Positions 1 through 5,024 of a DNA stretch of 5,024 bases are shown one piece after another (position 1 is the first letter of the stretch; every line of letters starts with the position of its first letter). The notes beneath the pieces are model-generated. The model saw nothing but the letters and a program-made list of their open reading frames with translations. It searched no databases and was not told the origin of the DNA. Source of the stretch: a bacterium (GTDB lineage Bacteria; JAMCPX01); the NCBI GenBank assembly GCA_027364825.1, contig DAHXOM010000216.1, forward strand, positions 1 through 5,024. The letters run 5' to 3'. The translations under genes and the position numbers were made by a program.

Positions 1-40
1 GTTACAAAGTCACCTTTGGCTGAGCAGTCCTCACAATGCT

Positions 41-70
41 TACGCCAGAGACGCATCCGGCTATGGCGTA
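41..70. repeat. Inverted repeat in the upstream non-coding stretch
   Basis: TACGCCA (41-47) is matched by its reverse complement TGGCGTA (64-70) around a 16-base loop, and a T-G wobble (40/71) could add one pair. As RNA this could form a modest hairpin. No T-run follows (the next bases are gaaaatggca), so it does not look like an intrinsic terminator. It may belong to the 3' end of a gene to the left or be chance. Bases 1-125 otherwise show no convincing gene: short open frames run in from the left edge on both strands, and none gives a protein I recognise. Confidence 0.3.
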
Positions 71-125
71 GAAAATGGCAGGGTATTCTAAGGGTGTTAA
101 ACATATTGAGTCAAGATGAGTTCTT

Positions 126-154
126 TTGACAAGAGAAATAAACTTTGTTAAAGT
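126..154 (+). promoter_or_regulatory. Putative sigma70-type promoter for the TPR gene and possibly the trp operon
   Basis: A perfect -35 hexamer TTGACA (126-131) lies 17 bases upstream of TAAAGT (149-154), which matches 4 of 6 bases of TATAAT. A TG dinucleotide at 146-147 stands one base before the -10, giving an extended -10 (TGn) arrangement that could compensate for the weak hexamer. Transcription would start near 160-163, about 20 bases before the TPR start codon. It is the best promoter-like sequence seen upstream of the gene row. Because the downstream genes are tightly packed, it may drive trpE onward as well, which is inference. Confidence 0.5.
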
Positions 155-156
155 TT
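140..156. promoter_or_regulatory. A/T-rich inverted repeat overlapping the -10 element (operator or weak terminator)
   Basis: AAACTTT (140-146) and AAAGTTT (150-156) are perfect reverse complements around a 3-base GTT centre, and T residues continue to 160. The repeat covers the whole putative -10 hexamer. It could be a repressor operator that blocks the promoter, or, read as RNA, a weak hairpin with a T-tract that ends transcription arriving from the left. The single G-C pair in the stem argues against a strong terminator. It does not match the E. coli TrpR operator, which centres on CTAGTTAACTAG. Confidence 0.35.
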
Positions 157-172
157 TTTTCACTAAACCAGC

Positions 173-179
173 AGGGAGG
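173..179 (+). promoter_or_regulatory. Ribosome binding site of the TPR gene
   Basis: AGGGAGG ends 4 bases before the ATG at 184 and is a strong Shine-Dalgarno match. It decides the start. An in-frame TTG at 145 would extend the protein by 13 residues, but it lies within the putative promoter, lacks its own Shine-Dalgarno site, and would put uncharged and aromatic residues ahead of a signal peptide that already begins well at 184. Confidence 0.8.
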
Positions 180-183
180 CTGT

Positions 184-1029
184 ATGAAAAACAAACTTAT
201 AACCATTGCTCTTATACTCTGTTTCCTGGTACTCCAGGGATATGCAGCAGCGCAACCTATCTCGAAAAGTAAAGAGAATGCCGCGACACAGCAGCTTATA
301 CAAAACCAGACCGGCAAGCAGCTGACGGCCCTTGATTGGTATAACAGGGGCGTTGCACTCAATGATAATTCGGATCAGGAACTCGCCTGCTACAAAAAGG
401 CTGTTGAACTTGATCCAAAGTTTGCACCTGCTTATTACAATATGGGAATTTTATATATGAGAAGAGGTAAAAATACCGAGGCCATAAACAGCTTCAATCA
501 ATTCCTGACATTCTCCAATGATGAAGCAAAAAAGCAAGAGGTCCAAAAAGCAATTGTTGAACTGGGCGGCGAACCTGCCAATCAGAGCGGCGTCTCATCA
601 AACCAGGCCGTATCCGCAGATTTGAAACAGCAGGCAATCAGGCTTTACAACGCGGGAATAGCCTTGAATGATAATTCTGACAAAGAAATGCAGTATTATC
701 TGCAGGCAATAGTGCTTGATCCCGGGTTCGCGGCAGCACACATGAACCTCGGCCTGCTGTATTATCACAGGAAGGACTATAACAACGCCCTATCGGAACT
801 TACAAAGTACATAGAATACACCAATGACCCTCCTGCCAGGCGTAAAGAAGTATTGAACCTTATTGAGTGGTTAAAGACTGCAGGAAAGGCGCCCGCTCAA
901 GCAACGACGCCGAACGTACAGCCTCAACAACCAGCCCAGACACAGACACCCCCTGCACCGTCACCGCAACCGGCCCAGGACAATACCGGTACCGGAACGC
1001 CGCAGATGCAGGAAGTGCCCCTGCAATGA
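184..1029 (+). CDS. Exported TPR-repeat protein with Pro/Gln/Thr-rich tail
   Basis: A 281-residue protein of unknown specific role. Residues 1-23 form a Sec-type signal peptide: charged MKNK, a hydrophobic core (5-17) and an A-A-A end (21-23), with cleavage likely before Q24. Cys13 is not in a proper lipobox, so a lipoprotein is unlikely. Two similar modules follow (about 49-129 and 151-234), each with two TPR-like helical pairs. The first of each pair ends in a canonical LDPxF (76-80; 178-182) and the second has an N-x-G-x-L-Y core (86-91; 188-193). Residues 235-281 are a low-complexity tail rich in P, Q, T and A. TPRs usually mediate protein-protein contacts, so a periplasmic or envelope scaffold role is likely. 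No catalytic motif is seen. Its stop lies 22 nt before trpE on the same strand, so co-transcription is likely, but nothing links it to tryptophan synthesis chemically. Confidence 0.85.
   Translation: MKNKLITIALILCFLVLQGYAAAQPISKSKENAATQQLIQNQTGKQLTALDWYNRGVALNDNSDQELACYKKAVELDPKFAPAYYNMGILYMRRGKNTEAINSFNQFLTFSNDEAKKQEVQKAIVELGGEPANQSGVSSNQAVSADLKQQAIRLYNAGIALNDNSDKEMQYYLQAIVLDPGFAAAHMNLGLLYYHRKDYNNALSELTKYIEYTNDPPARRKEVLNLIEWLKTAGKAPAQATTPNVQPQQPAQTQTPPAPSPQPAQDNTGTGTPQMQEVPLQ
328..885 (+). repeat. Internal duplication of a two-TPR module, period 102 codons
   Basis: Residues 53-91 and 155-193 of the TPR protein align without gaps at an offset of exactly 102 residues: YN-x-G-[VI]-ALNDNSD-x-E, then Y-x-x-A-[VI]-x-LDP-x-FA-x-A, then N-x-G-x-LY. 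At DNA level the 11-mer AATGATAATTC recurs at 361-371 and 667-677, 306 bases apart. Elsewhere synonymous positions have diverged, so the duplication is not recent. The insert between modules (about 130-150) is a Ser/Gln/Asn-rich linker. Confidence 0.8.
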
Positions 1030-1051
1030 TGCGTTCATGTGAATAATTCAG
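1026..1051 (+). other. TPR-trpE junction with a six-codon mini-ORF and no Shine-Dalgarno site
   Basis: An ATG at 1026-1028 overlaps the TPR stop codon as ATGA and opens a tiny frame, ATG ATG CGT TCA TGT GAA TAA, ending at 1046, five bases before the trpE ATG. No purine-rich Shine-Dalgarno sequence precedes trpE. TGAATAATTCA (1040-1050) is a perfect short inverted repeat. Ribosomes finishing the TPR gene could reinitiate and reach trpE, but this is inference. The mini-ORF has no Trp codon, so it is not a classical trp leader peptide. Confidence 0.3.
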
Positions 1052-2536
1052 ATGCAATCCAATACATTCTATCCATCGTACAGGGAATTCACCGGGCTTG
1101 CAAAACACGCGAACATTATACCCGTATACACCGAAATACTATCGGATATTGAAACGCCTGTTTCCGTACTGCTGAAACTCAAGCACCTGAAATACCCCTT
1201 CCTTCTCGAGAGTGTGGAAGGCGGTGAAAAATGGGCACGGTACAGCTTTATCGGCTTCGAGCCATCGGTTGTGTTCAGGGTGAAAAAAAAGGATGTTTTT
1301 ATAACAGAAAACGGGAAGACGAAGGTACACCATGAGGTCCCGGACCCCCTCGGGCTTTTAAAAACAGAACTGAAACGATACAAACCTGCAATCATAAAAG
1401 GCCTGCCGGGGTTTGTCGGCGGTGCTGTAGGTTATTTTGGATATGACATCGTAAAAACCTTTGAGAAGGTCCCGGACCTCAATAAAAAGTCACCGGATTT
1501 TTATGATGTATTCCTGCTTTTTACGGATAAACTCGTGATCTTCGATAATCTCAAACACACCATGATCGTCCTGTCAAATGCCTTTATAAAGAACGGTAAT
1601 ACAAAACAGGCGTACGAGACTGCCGTGGCCTCCGTAAAAAAGGTTATATCCATACTCAACAGACCGCTCCGGGCGACAAAGAAACAGAGGACATACAGGA
1701 TTAAACCATTCGGATCGAATATGACGCAGCATGAATATGAGCGGATGGTTATCAAAGGAAAATCCCACATAAGAGAGGGCGATATTATTCAGGTTGTATT
1801 GTCCCAGCGTTTCTTCTCACCGTCAAAAATCGATCTTGTTTCTTTTTACAGGGCACTGAGGCTTATCAACCCATCACCGTATATGTTTTATTTTGATCTC
1901 GGAGATAAATATCTTATCGGTTCTTCCCCTGAGGTGCTCGTACGATTCGAGGACAACAGGGTCATCATAAGACCTATTGCGGGCACAAGGAAACGCGGAA
2001 AAACGCATGAAGAGGATGAAGCACTGGAGAGGGAACTGCTTGAAGATGAAAAGGAAAAAGCAGAGCACGTTATGTTAGTCGATCTCGCAAGGAACGATAT
2101 CGGAAGAATTGCGAAAACAGGCAGCGTGCGGGTCGATGAGCTTATGATCGTGGAAAGATATTCGCACGTTATGCACATAGTCTCCGAGGTAAGCGGCGCC
2201 GTACTCGATGATAAGGATGCCGTGGATATACTGAAGGCAACATTCCCCGCAGGGACACTTTCGGGTGCTCCCAAGGTCAAGGCAATGGAAATCATAGAAC
2301 ATCTTGAGAAAGACAACAGGGGGCCTTACGGAGGTGCTGTGGGCTATATCAGCTACACCGGGAGTATGGATACGTGTATTGCGATAAGAACAGCCTTCAT
2401 CGATAATAAGGGCGTTTCCATACAGTCCGGCGCAGGCATCGTATACGACTCCCAGCCTGAAAACGAGTATTTTGAAACACGATCAAAGGCTCAGGCTTTG
2501 ATGGACGCCCTGAAAAAATCTGGAGATATAAAATAG
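1052..2536 (+). CDS. trpE: Anthranilate synthase component I
   Basis: This 494-residue protein is the chorismate-binding subunit. With TrpG-derived ammonia it converts chorismate to anthranilate and pyruvate, the first committed step of tryptophan synthesis. The length is normal for the family. The N-terminal domain carries LLES (51-54), the tryptophan-binding motif for feedback inhibition. This also favours TrpE over the paralogue PabB. The C-terminal chorismate domain shows QVVLSQRF, LIGSSPEVLVR, RPIAGTRKRG (307-316), DLARNDIGR (344-352), the HVMH segment (372-375), GTLSGAPK (401-408) and the closing SGAGIVYDSQPENE, all typical of active enzymes. The start is forced: an in-frame TGA at 1040-1042 leaves ATG 1052 as the only standard start codon nearby, and the N-terminus fits family members. 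The start has no Shine-Dalgarno site. trpG follows after 5 nt. The enzyme acts in the cytoplasm. Confidence 0.97.
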   Translation: MQSNTFYPSYREFTGLAKHANIIPVYTEILSDIETPVSVLLKLKHLKYPFLLESVEGGEKWARYSFIGFEPSVVFRVKKKDVFITENGKTKVHHEVPDPLGLLKTELKRYKPAIIKGLPGFVGGAVGYFGYDIVKTFEKVPDLNKKSPDFYDVFLLFTDKLVIFDNLKHTMIVLSNAFIKNGNTKQAYETAVASVKKVISILNRPLRATKKQRTYRIKPFGSNMTQHEYERMVIKGKSHIREGDIIQVVLSQRFFSPSKIDLVSFYRALRLINPSPYMFYFDLGDKYLIGSSPEVLVRFEDNRVIIRPIAGTRKRGKTHEEDEALERELLEDEKEKAEHVMLVDLARNDIGRIAKTGSVRVDELMIVERYSHVMHIVSEVSGAVLDDKDAVDILKATFPAGTLSGAPKVKAMEIIEHLEKDNRGPYGGAVGYISYTGSMDTCIAIRTAFIDNKGVSIQSGAGIVYDSQPENEYFETRSKAQALMDALKKSGDIK

Positions 2537-2541
2537 CCTCT

Positions 2542-3117
2542 ATGAAGATACTGGTGATAGATAACTATGACTCGTTCACGTACAACCTCGTCCAGAATCT
2601 CGGCGAGCTCGGTGTTGATGTGCTCGTGTACCGGAACGATGCAATCAAGGTTAACGATATAAAGGCCCTCGGAATTAACGCTCTCGTAATATCGCCGGGT
2701 CCATCAACCCCGGCAGATGCCGGCATATCCGTGGACGTCATAAAGCAATACGCCGGTATTTATCCTATTCTCGGTGTATGCCTTGGCCACCAGGCAATAG
2801 GTTATGCATTCGGTGCTGATATAGTAAAAGCCCGAAAGATCTATCATGGGAAAACGTCTTCCATACGGCATGACGGTAAAACGATATTTCTGGGGCTTGA
2901 CAACCCTTTCACAGCCACACGGTATCACTCTCTCGTAATAAACAGGAACACGCTGCCCGGAGGATTTATCATCAGTGCCGAGTCTGAAGAGGACCACGAA
3001 ATCATGGCAATACGGCATACAAACCTTCTCATAGAAGGTGTTCAGTTCCATCCGGAATCGATACTGACTGTTAACGGTAAAAAGATACTTGCGAATTTTA
3101 TAAATATGGTTCAATGA
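2542..3117 (+). CDS. trpG: Anthranilate synthase component II (glutamine amidotransferase)
   Basis: A 191-residue class I (triad) glutamine amidotransferase that hydrolyses glutamine and channels ammonia to TrpE. It is a separate gene, not fused to trpE or trpD. Visible motifs are the N-terminal IDNYDSFTYNL (6-16), the oxyanion-loop SPGPSTP (51-57), the nucleophile elbow GVCLGHQ with Cys80, TRYHSL (126-131), and FHPES with His170 and Glu172 completing the triad. The length is standard. Proteins of this family often also serve PabB in folate synthesis as an amphibolic PabA. That cannot be decided here, but position between trpE and trpD favours tryptophan synthesis. The start lies 5 nt after the trpE stop with no well-placed Shine-Dalgarno site (GGAG at 2522-2525 is 16 nt away), so translational coupling to trpE is likely. 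Confidence 0.96.
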   Translation: MKILVIDNYDSFTYNLVQNLGELGVDVLVYRNDAIKVNDIKALGINALVISPGPSTPADAGISVDVIKQYAGIYPILGVCLGHQAIGYAFGADIVKARKIYHGKTSSIRHDGKTIFLGLDNPFTATRYHSLVINRNTLPGGFIISAESEEDHEIMAIRHTNLLIEGVQFHPESILTVNGKKILANFINMVQ

Positions 3118-3128
3118 TATTCCAATGA
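3114..3128 (+). other. trpG-trpD junction with a four-codon mini-ORF and no Shine-Dalgarno site
   Basis: ATG at 3114 overlaps the trpG stop as ATGA and opens ATG ATA TTC CAA TGA. Its own stop (3126-3128) overlaps the trpD start codon at 3125, again as ATGA. No Shine-Dalgarno sequence lies in front of trpD. The layout resembles the TPR-trpE junction and could allow stepwise termination and reinitiation, or it may be coincidence in ATG-rich junction sequence. Confidence 0.25.
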
Positions 3129-4147
3129 TAAAAGAAGCCATAGAAAAGGTTATACAGAATATTTCCCTGCAGGAGAACGAGATGGAACTCGTCATGAACG
3201 AGATCATGTCCGGCGGAACGACGGATGCACAGATAGCCTCATTCATTACGGCCCTGAGGATGAAGGGAGAAACGGTCGATGAGATCACCGGCGCTGCAAA
3301 GGTGATGCGGGAAAAGGCCTTAAAAGTAAACCCGAAGTACGATGTCGTGATCGACACCTGCGGCACAGGCGGAGACAGGAAAGGGACATTCAACGTATCG
3401 ACTGCTACGGCATTTGTTGCGGCAGGAGCAGGCGTGAAGGTTGCAAAACACGGCAATCGTTCGGTTTCATCCAAAAGCGGCAGTGCCGATGTACTCGAGG
3501 CACTCGGTATTGATATCAATACCGACAGCACAAAGGCTGAATATCTGCTGAATACAACCGGCATGTGTTTTCTTTTTGCTCCCTTATATAACCGCGCAAT
3601 GAGGTTCGCCATCGGTCCGAGAAAGGAAATCGGGATTAGAACTATCTTCAATATGCTGGGACCGCTTACCAACCCTGCAGGCACGCGTTACCAGCTGATC
3701 GGCGTTTACGACGCTAAAATAACAGAAACAATTGCCTATGTTTTGAAGAAGCTCGGAAGTATATCTGCATGTGTCGTCCATGGAAGCGACGCTACGGATG
3801 AGATAACCATAAGCGGCACAACAGACATCTCGGAACTCAGGGACGGAAGGGTTCAGTCTTTTACTTTTGATCCGCAGGAGTATGGATATAAGTTGTCATC
3901 TCTGGACACCTTAAAAGGCGGAGACGCACAATACAATGCCTCAATACTCAAAGACGTTCTTGGCGGCGTAAAAGGCCCAATGCGGGACATGACCGAGCTG
4001 AACAGTGCCTTTGCATTGTATATCGCAGGTGTTACCGATAACATACAAGAAGCCCTGCGGATTGTTAAAGATGTCATTGATTCAGGCGCGGCAATGAAAA
4101 AACTCGATGAGTTCAGGAAAGCCAGCACAGAGGGTGTCAGACCATGA
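3125..4147 (+). CDS. trpD: Anthranilate phosphoribosyltransferase
   Basis: A 340-residue enzyme transferring phosphoribose from PRPP to anthranilate, the second step of the pathway. The length fits stand-alone TrpD. The small N-terminal helical domain has the usual MSGGTTDAQIASFITALRMKG pattern (residues 28-48). The glycine-rich PRPP loop is DTCGTGGD (77-84), followed by NVSTATA and KHGNRSVSSKSGSAD (108-122). The anthranilate-site arginine is R166 in AIGPRKEIGIRT, followed by NMLGPLTNP. The metal-binding Asp-Glu pair is D225-E226 in HGSDATDE, where many homologues have HGxDGLDE; the acidic pair is kept, so activity is expected. The start at ATG 3125 is supported by the family-like MIKEAIEKVI N-terminus and by an in-frame stop at 3101-3103. 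It has no Shine-Dalgarno site. The stop overlaps the trpC start by 4 nt. Confidence 0.97.
   Translation: MIKEAIEKVIQNISLQENEMELVMNEIMSGGTTDAQIASFITALRMKGETVDEITGAAKVMREKALKVNPKYDVVIDTCGTGGDRKGTFNVSTATAFVAAGAGVKVAKHGNRSVSSKSGSADVLEALGIDINTDSTKAEYLLNTTGMCFLFAPLYNRAMRFAIGPRKEIGIRTIFNMLGPLTNPAGTRYQLIGVYDAKITETIAYVLKKLGSISACVVHGSDATDEITISGTTDISELRDGRVQSFTFDPQEYGYKLSSLDTLKGGDAQYNASILKDVLGGVKGPMRDMTELNSAFALYIAGVTDNIQEALRIVKDVIDSGAAMKKLDEFRKASTEGVRP
4130..4134 (+). promoter_or_regulatory. Ribosome binding site of trpC inside the end of trpD
   Basis: GAGGG ends 9 bases before the trpC ATG at 4144. It is a moderate Shine-Dalgarno match. Together with the ATGA overlap (4144-4147) it suggests that trpC is translated both by coupling to trpD and by direct initiation. 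Confidence 0.5.
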
Positions 4148-4962
4148 ACCATAAGGGTAATTTCCTTGCGGACATAGTTATCAATAAACAGAAAGAAGTA
4201 CTGTCAAAAAAACAGAGAACGACCATGGACGCTATTACGAAATCAGCGTACTCTGCAAAGCCTGCAATTTCATTCCTTGAGGCTATCTCAAAGAGTGAAC
4301 CTCCGTGTATCATAGCTGAGATCAAGAGGAGATCCCCCTCGAAGGGCGAACTCATCAGGGAGCCCGATATAAAAAAAATAGCGCAGGGATTTGCCTCAGG
4401 CGGCGCGTCTGCAATATCGGTACTTACCGATGAACAATATTTCGGCGGCAGTCTTGAGGACCTCATCACCGTAAAGAAAACGGCAGACGTCCCTGTCTTA
4501 AGAAAAGATTTTATTGTAGATGAATTCCAGGTTTATGAATCAAGGGCTATCGGCGCCGACACCGTACTTCTTATCGTAAAAATATTGGATAAGAAGATCA
4601 TAAACTATATTGATCTTTCAAGGCAGCTCGGTATGGAGCCTCTGGTGGAAATTCACAATGAGGAAGAGTTAAAGTTAGCAATTGATGCCGGCTCCAGGAT
4701 AATAGGCATCAATTCACGGAACCTCGAAACGTTTAACACCGACACAGATATCGTGGAACGCATAATACAGGACATACCAAAATACATATTAACCATAGCG
4801 GAAAGCGGGATAGTATCAACGGACATCATATCCGAGCTTTTGAAGTCGGGTGTGAACGGCTTCCTGATCGGAGAGACCTTTATGCGTGCCGAGTCACCGG
4901 AAAAGAAATTAAAAGAGTTCATAGATAAATTCAGAATAAGTTCATTTATCGAAAGGAGATAA
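4144..4962 (+). CDS. trpC: Indole-3-glycerol phosphate synthase
   Basis: A 272-residue (beta/alpha)8-barrel enzyme that cyclises and decarboxylates CdRP (1-(o-carboxyphenylamino)-1-deoxyribulose 5-phosphate) to indole-3-glycerol phosphate. It is monofunctional: the length covers one barrel only, with no fused TrpF domain. Catalytic and binding residues are visible: Glu59 and Lys61 in IIAEIKRRSPSKG, Lys121 in LRKDF (the general acid in the family), Glu169 in LVEIH, Asn190 in GINSRNLETF, Glu220-Ser221 in AESGI, and the phosphate-site GFLIGE (239-244). Many homologues read NNRNL where this one has NSRNL, a mild substitution. The start overlaps the trpD stop as ATGA. Its last codons contain the Shine-Dalgarno site of the next gene. 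Confidence 0.97.
   Translation: MNHKGNFLADIVINKQKEVLSKKQRTTMDAITKSAYSAKPAISFLEAISKSEPPCIIAEIKRRSPSKGELIREPDIKKIAQGFASGGASAISVLTDEQYFGGSLEDLITVKKTADVPVLRKDFIVDEFQVYESRAIGADTVLLIVKILDKKIINYIDLSRQLGMEPLVEIHNEEELKLAIDAGSRIIGINSRNLETFNTDTDIVERIIQDIPKYILTIAESGIVSTDIISELLKSGVNGFLIGETFMRAESPEKKLKEFIDKFRISSFIERR
4952..4959 (+). promoter_or_regulatory. Strong ribosome binding site of the trpB2-like gene
   Basis: AAAGGAGA lies within the last codons of trpC, with the GGAG core ending 5 bases before the ATG at 4964. It is the best Shine-Dalgarno match in the trp gene row. This suggests that the following gene is initiated on its own and perhaps expressed more strongly than trpE, trpG and trpD, whose sites are poor. 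Confidence 0.75.
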
Positions 4963-4963
4963 A

Positions 4964-5024
4964 ATGCAGACAAAGATACTTTTGGATGAAACAGAAATAC
5001 CAAGGCGGTGGTATAATGTAATGG
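4964..5024 (+). CDS. trpB: TrpB2-type tryptophan synthase beta chain, N-terminal fragment cut by window edge
   Basis: Only 20 codons are present before the window ends. The fragment has a KILLDE stretch, then EIPRRWYNV. The pattern of a short beta strand followed by (E/D)-x-(I/M)-P-x-x-WYN is characteristic of the N-terminus of TrpB2-type, PLP-dependent beta-chain-like enzymes (roughly 420-450 residues in full). Ordinary TrpB1 chains begin differently, with a G-x-[FY]-G-G-x-[FY] region. TrpB2 enzymes condense indole with serine to make tryptophan; some pair with TrpA and some act alone on free indole. The start follows the trpC stop after 1 nt with a strong Shine-Dalgarno site. Position in the trp operon supports the call. 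The PLP lysine and the rest of the protein are outside the window, so the assignment rests on a short match plus context. Confidence 0.75.
   Translation, partial: MQTKILLDETEIPRRWYNVM

Noticed and set aside
41..70. REP-like palindromic element, because the minus strand contains GCCGGATGCG
   Set aside because: Only a 10-base match to the enterobacterial REP core, without the rest of the palindrome and with no second copy in the window.
1..126. Arg/Trp-rich frame +1 as the tail of a group II intron maturase
   Set aside because: The resemblance is only compositional (LRQRRIRLWRRKWQ). No reverse transcriptase or maturase motif is present and the frame is cut by the window edge.
126..160. TrpR operator at the lead promoter
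   Set aside because: The dyad has an odd centre and lacks the CTAG half-sites of known TrpR boxes.
145..183. Extended N-terminus of the TPR protein starting at TTG 145
   Set aside because: ATG 184 has a strong Shine-Dalgarno site and a proper signal peptide. The extension overlaps the putative promoter and would bury the signal peptide start.
986..995. 10-bp palindrome CCGGTACCGG
   Set aside because: It lies in the low-complexity tail and results from adjacent ACCGGT and ACCGGA codons for Thr-Gly-Thr-Gly. There is no sign of a regulatory role.
1007..1025. TGCAGG / CCTGCA hairpin at the end of the TPR gene as a possible terminator or attenuator before trpE
   Set aside because: The stem is 6 bp with a 7-base loop but no T-tract follows, and no competing antiterminator pairing or Trp codons are seen nearby.
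1888..2316. A 142-codon minus-strand open frame inside trpE, very rich in serine
   Set aside because: The serine runs are the reverse-strand reading of Glu/Asp/Lys codons in the charged part of TrpE. It is a shadow frame.
2704..3684. A 326-codon open frame on the minus strand across the trpG-trpD boundary
   Set aside because: It lies opposite two intact genes with complete catalytic motifs, its predicted protein is not recognisable, and its openness is explained by the codon use of trpG and trpD.

Overview
The window holds the front part of a tryptophan biosynthesis operon, all on the + strand, led by a gene for an exported TPR protein. The order is TPR gene (184-1029), trpE (1052-2536), trpG (2542-3117), trpD (3125-4147), trpC (4144-4962), and the first 20 codons of a gene whose N-terminus looks like a TrpB2-type tryptophan synthase beta chain (4964 to the window edge). 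All four complete trp genes are intact and keep their family active-site motifs. They look functional.

The pathway logic is linear. TrpE and TrpG together form anthranilate synthase (chorismate + glutamine to anthranilate). TrpD adds the phosphoribosyl group from PRPP. TrpC closes the indole ring to give indole-3-glycerol phosphate. A TrpB-type enzyme makes tryptophan from indole and serine. TrpF (phosphoribosylanthranilate isomerase) is not between trpC and the beta-chain gene, its usual place in many bacteria. Neither trpF nor trpA is visible, and either could lie beyond the right edge. The trp junctions are tight: a 5-nt gap, a 7-nt gap, a 4-nt ATGA overlap and a 1-nt gap.

The left 183 bases hold no gene I can support. 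They contain a 7-bp inverted repeat (41-70), a plausible sigma70-like promoter (126-154) with an A/T-rich inverted repeat over its -10 element (140-156), and a strong Shine-Dalgarno site for the TPR gene. Only 22 nt separate the TPR gene from trpE. That leaves no room for a leader peptide with attenuator, a T-box or another trp leader at the usual place, so control of the trp genes probably comes from upstream of or inside the TPR gene, plus feedback inhibition of TrpE, whose LLES tryptophan-site motif is present.

The organism is a bacterium of moderate GC content. Separate trpE and trpG genes, the TrpB2-like gene directly after trpC, and an exported TPR protein with a Pro/Gln/Thr-rich tail would suit an anaerobic Desulfobacterota (deltaproteobacterial) or related lineage. 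This is an inference from general style, not a firm assignment. I see no mobile element, CRISPR array, RNA gene or defence system. The region is mostly ordinary metabolism, and the points worth checking are the lead TPR gene, the TrpB2-type gene, and the poor ribosome-binding sites of trpE, trpG and trpD.
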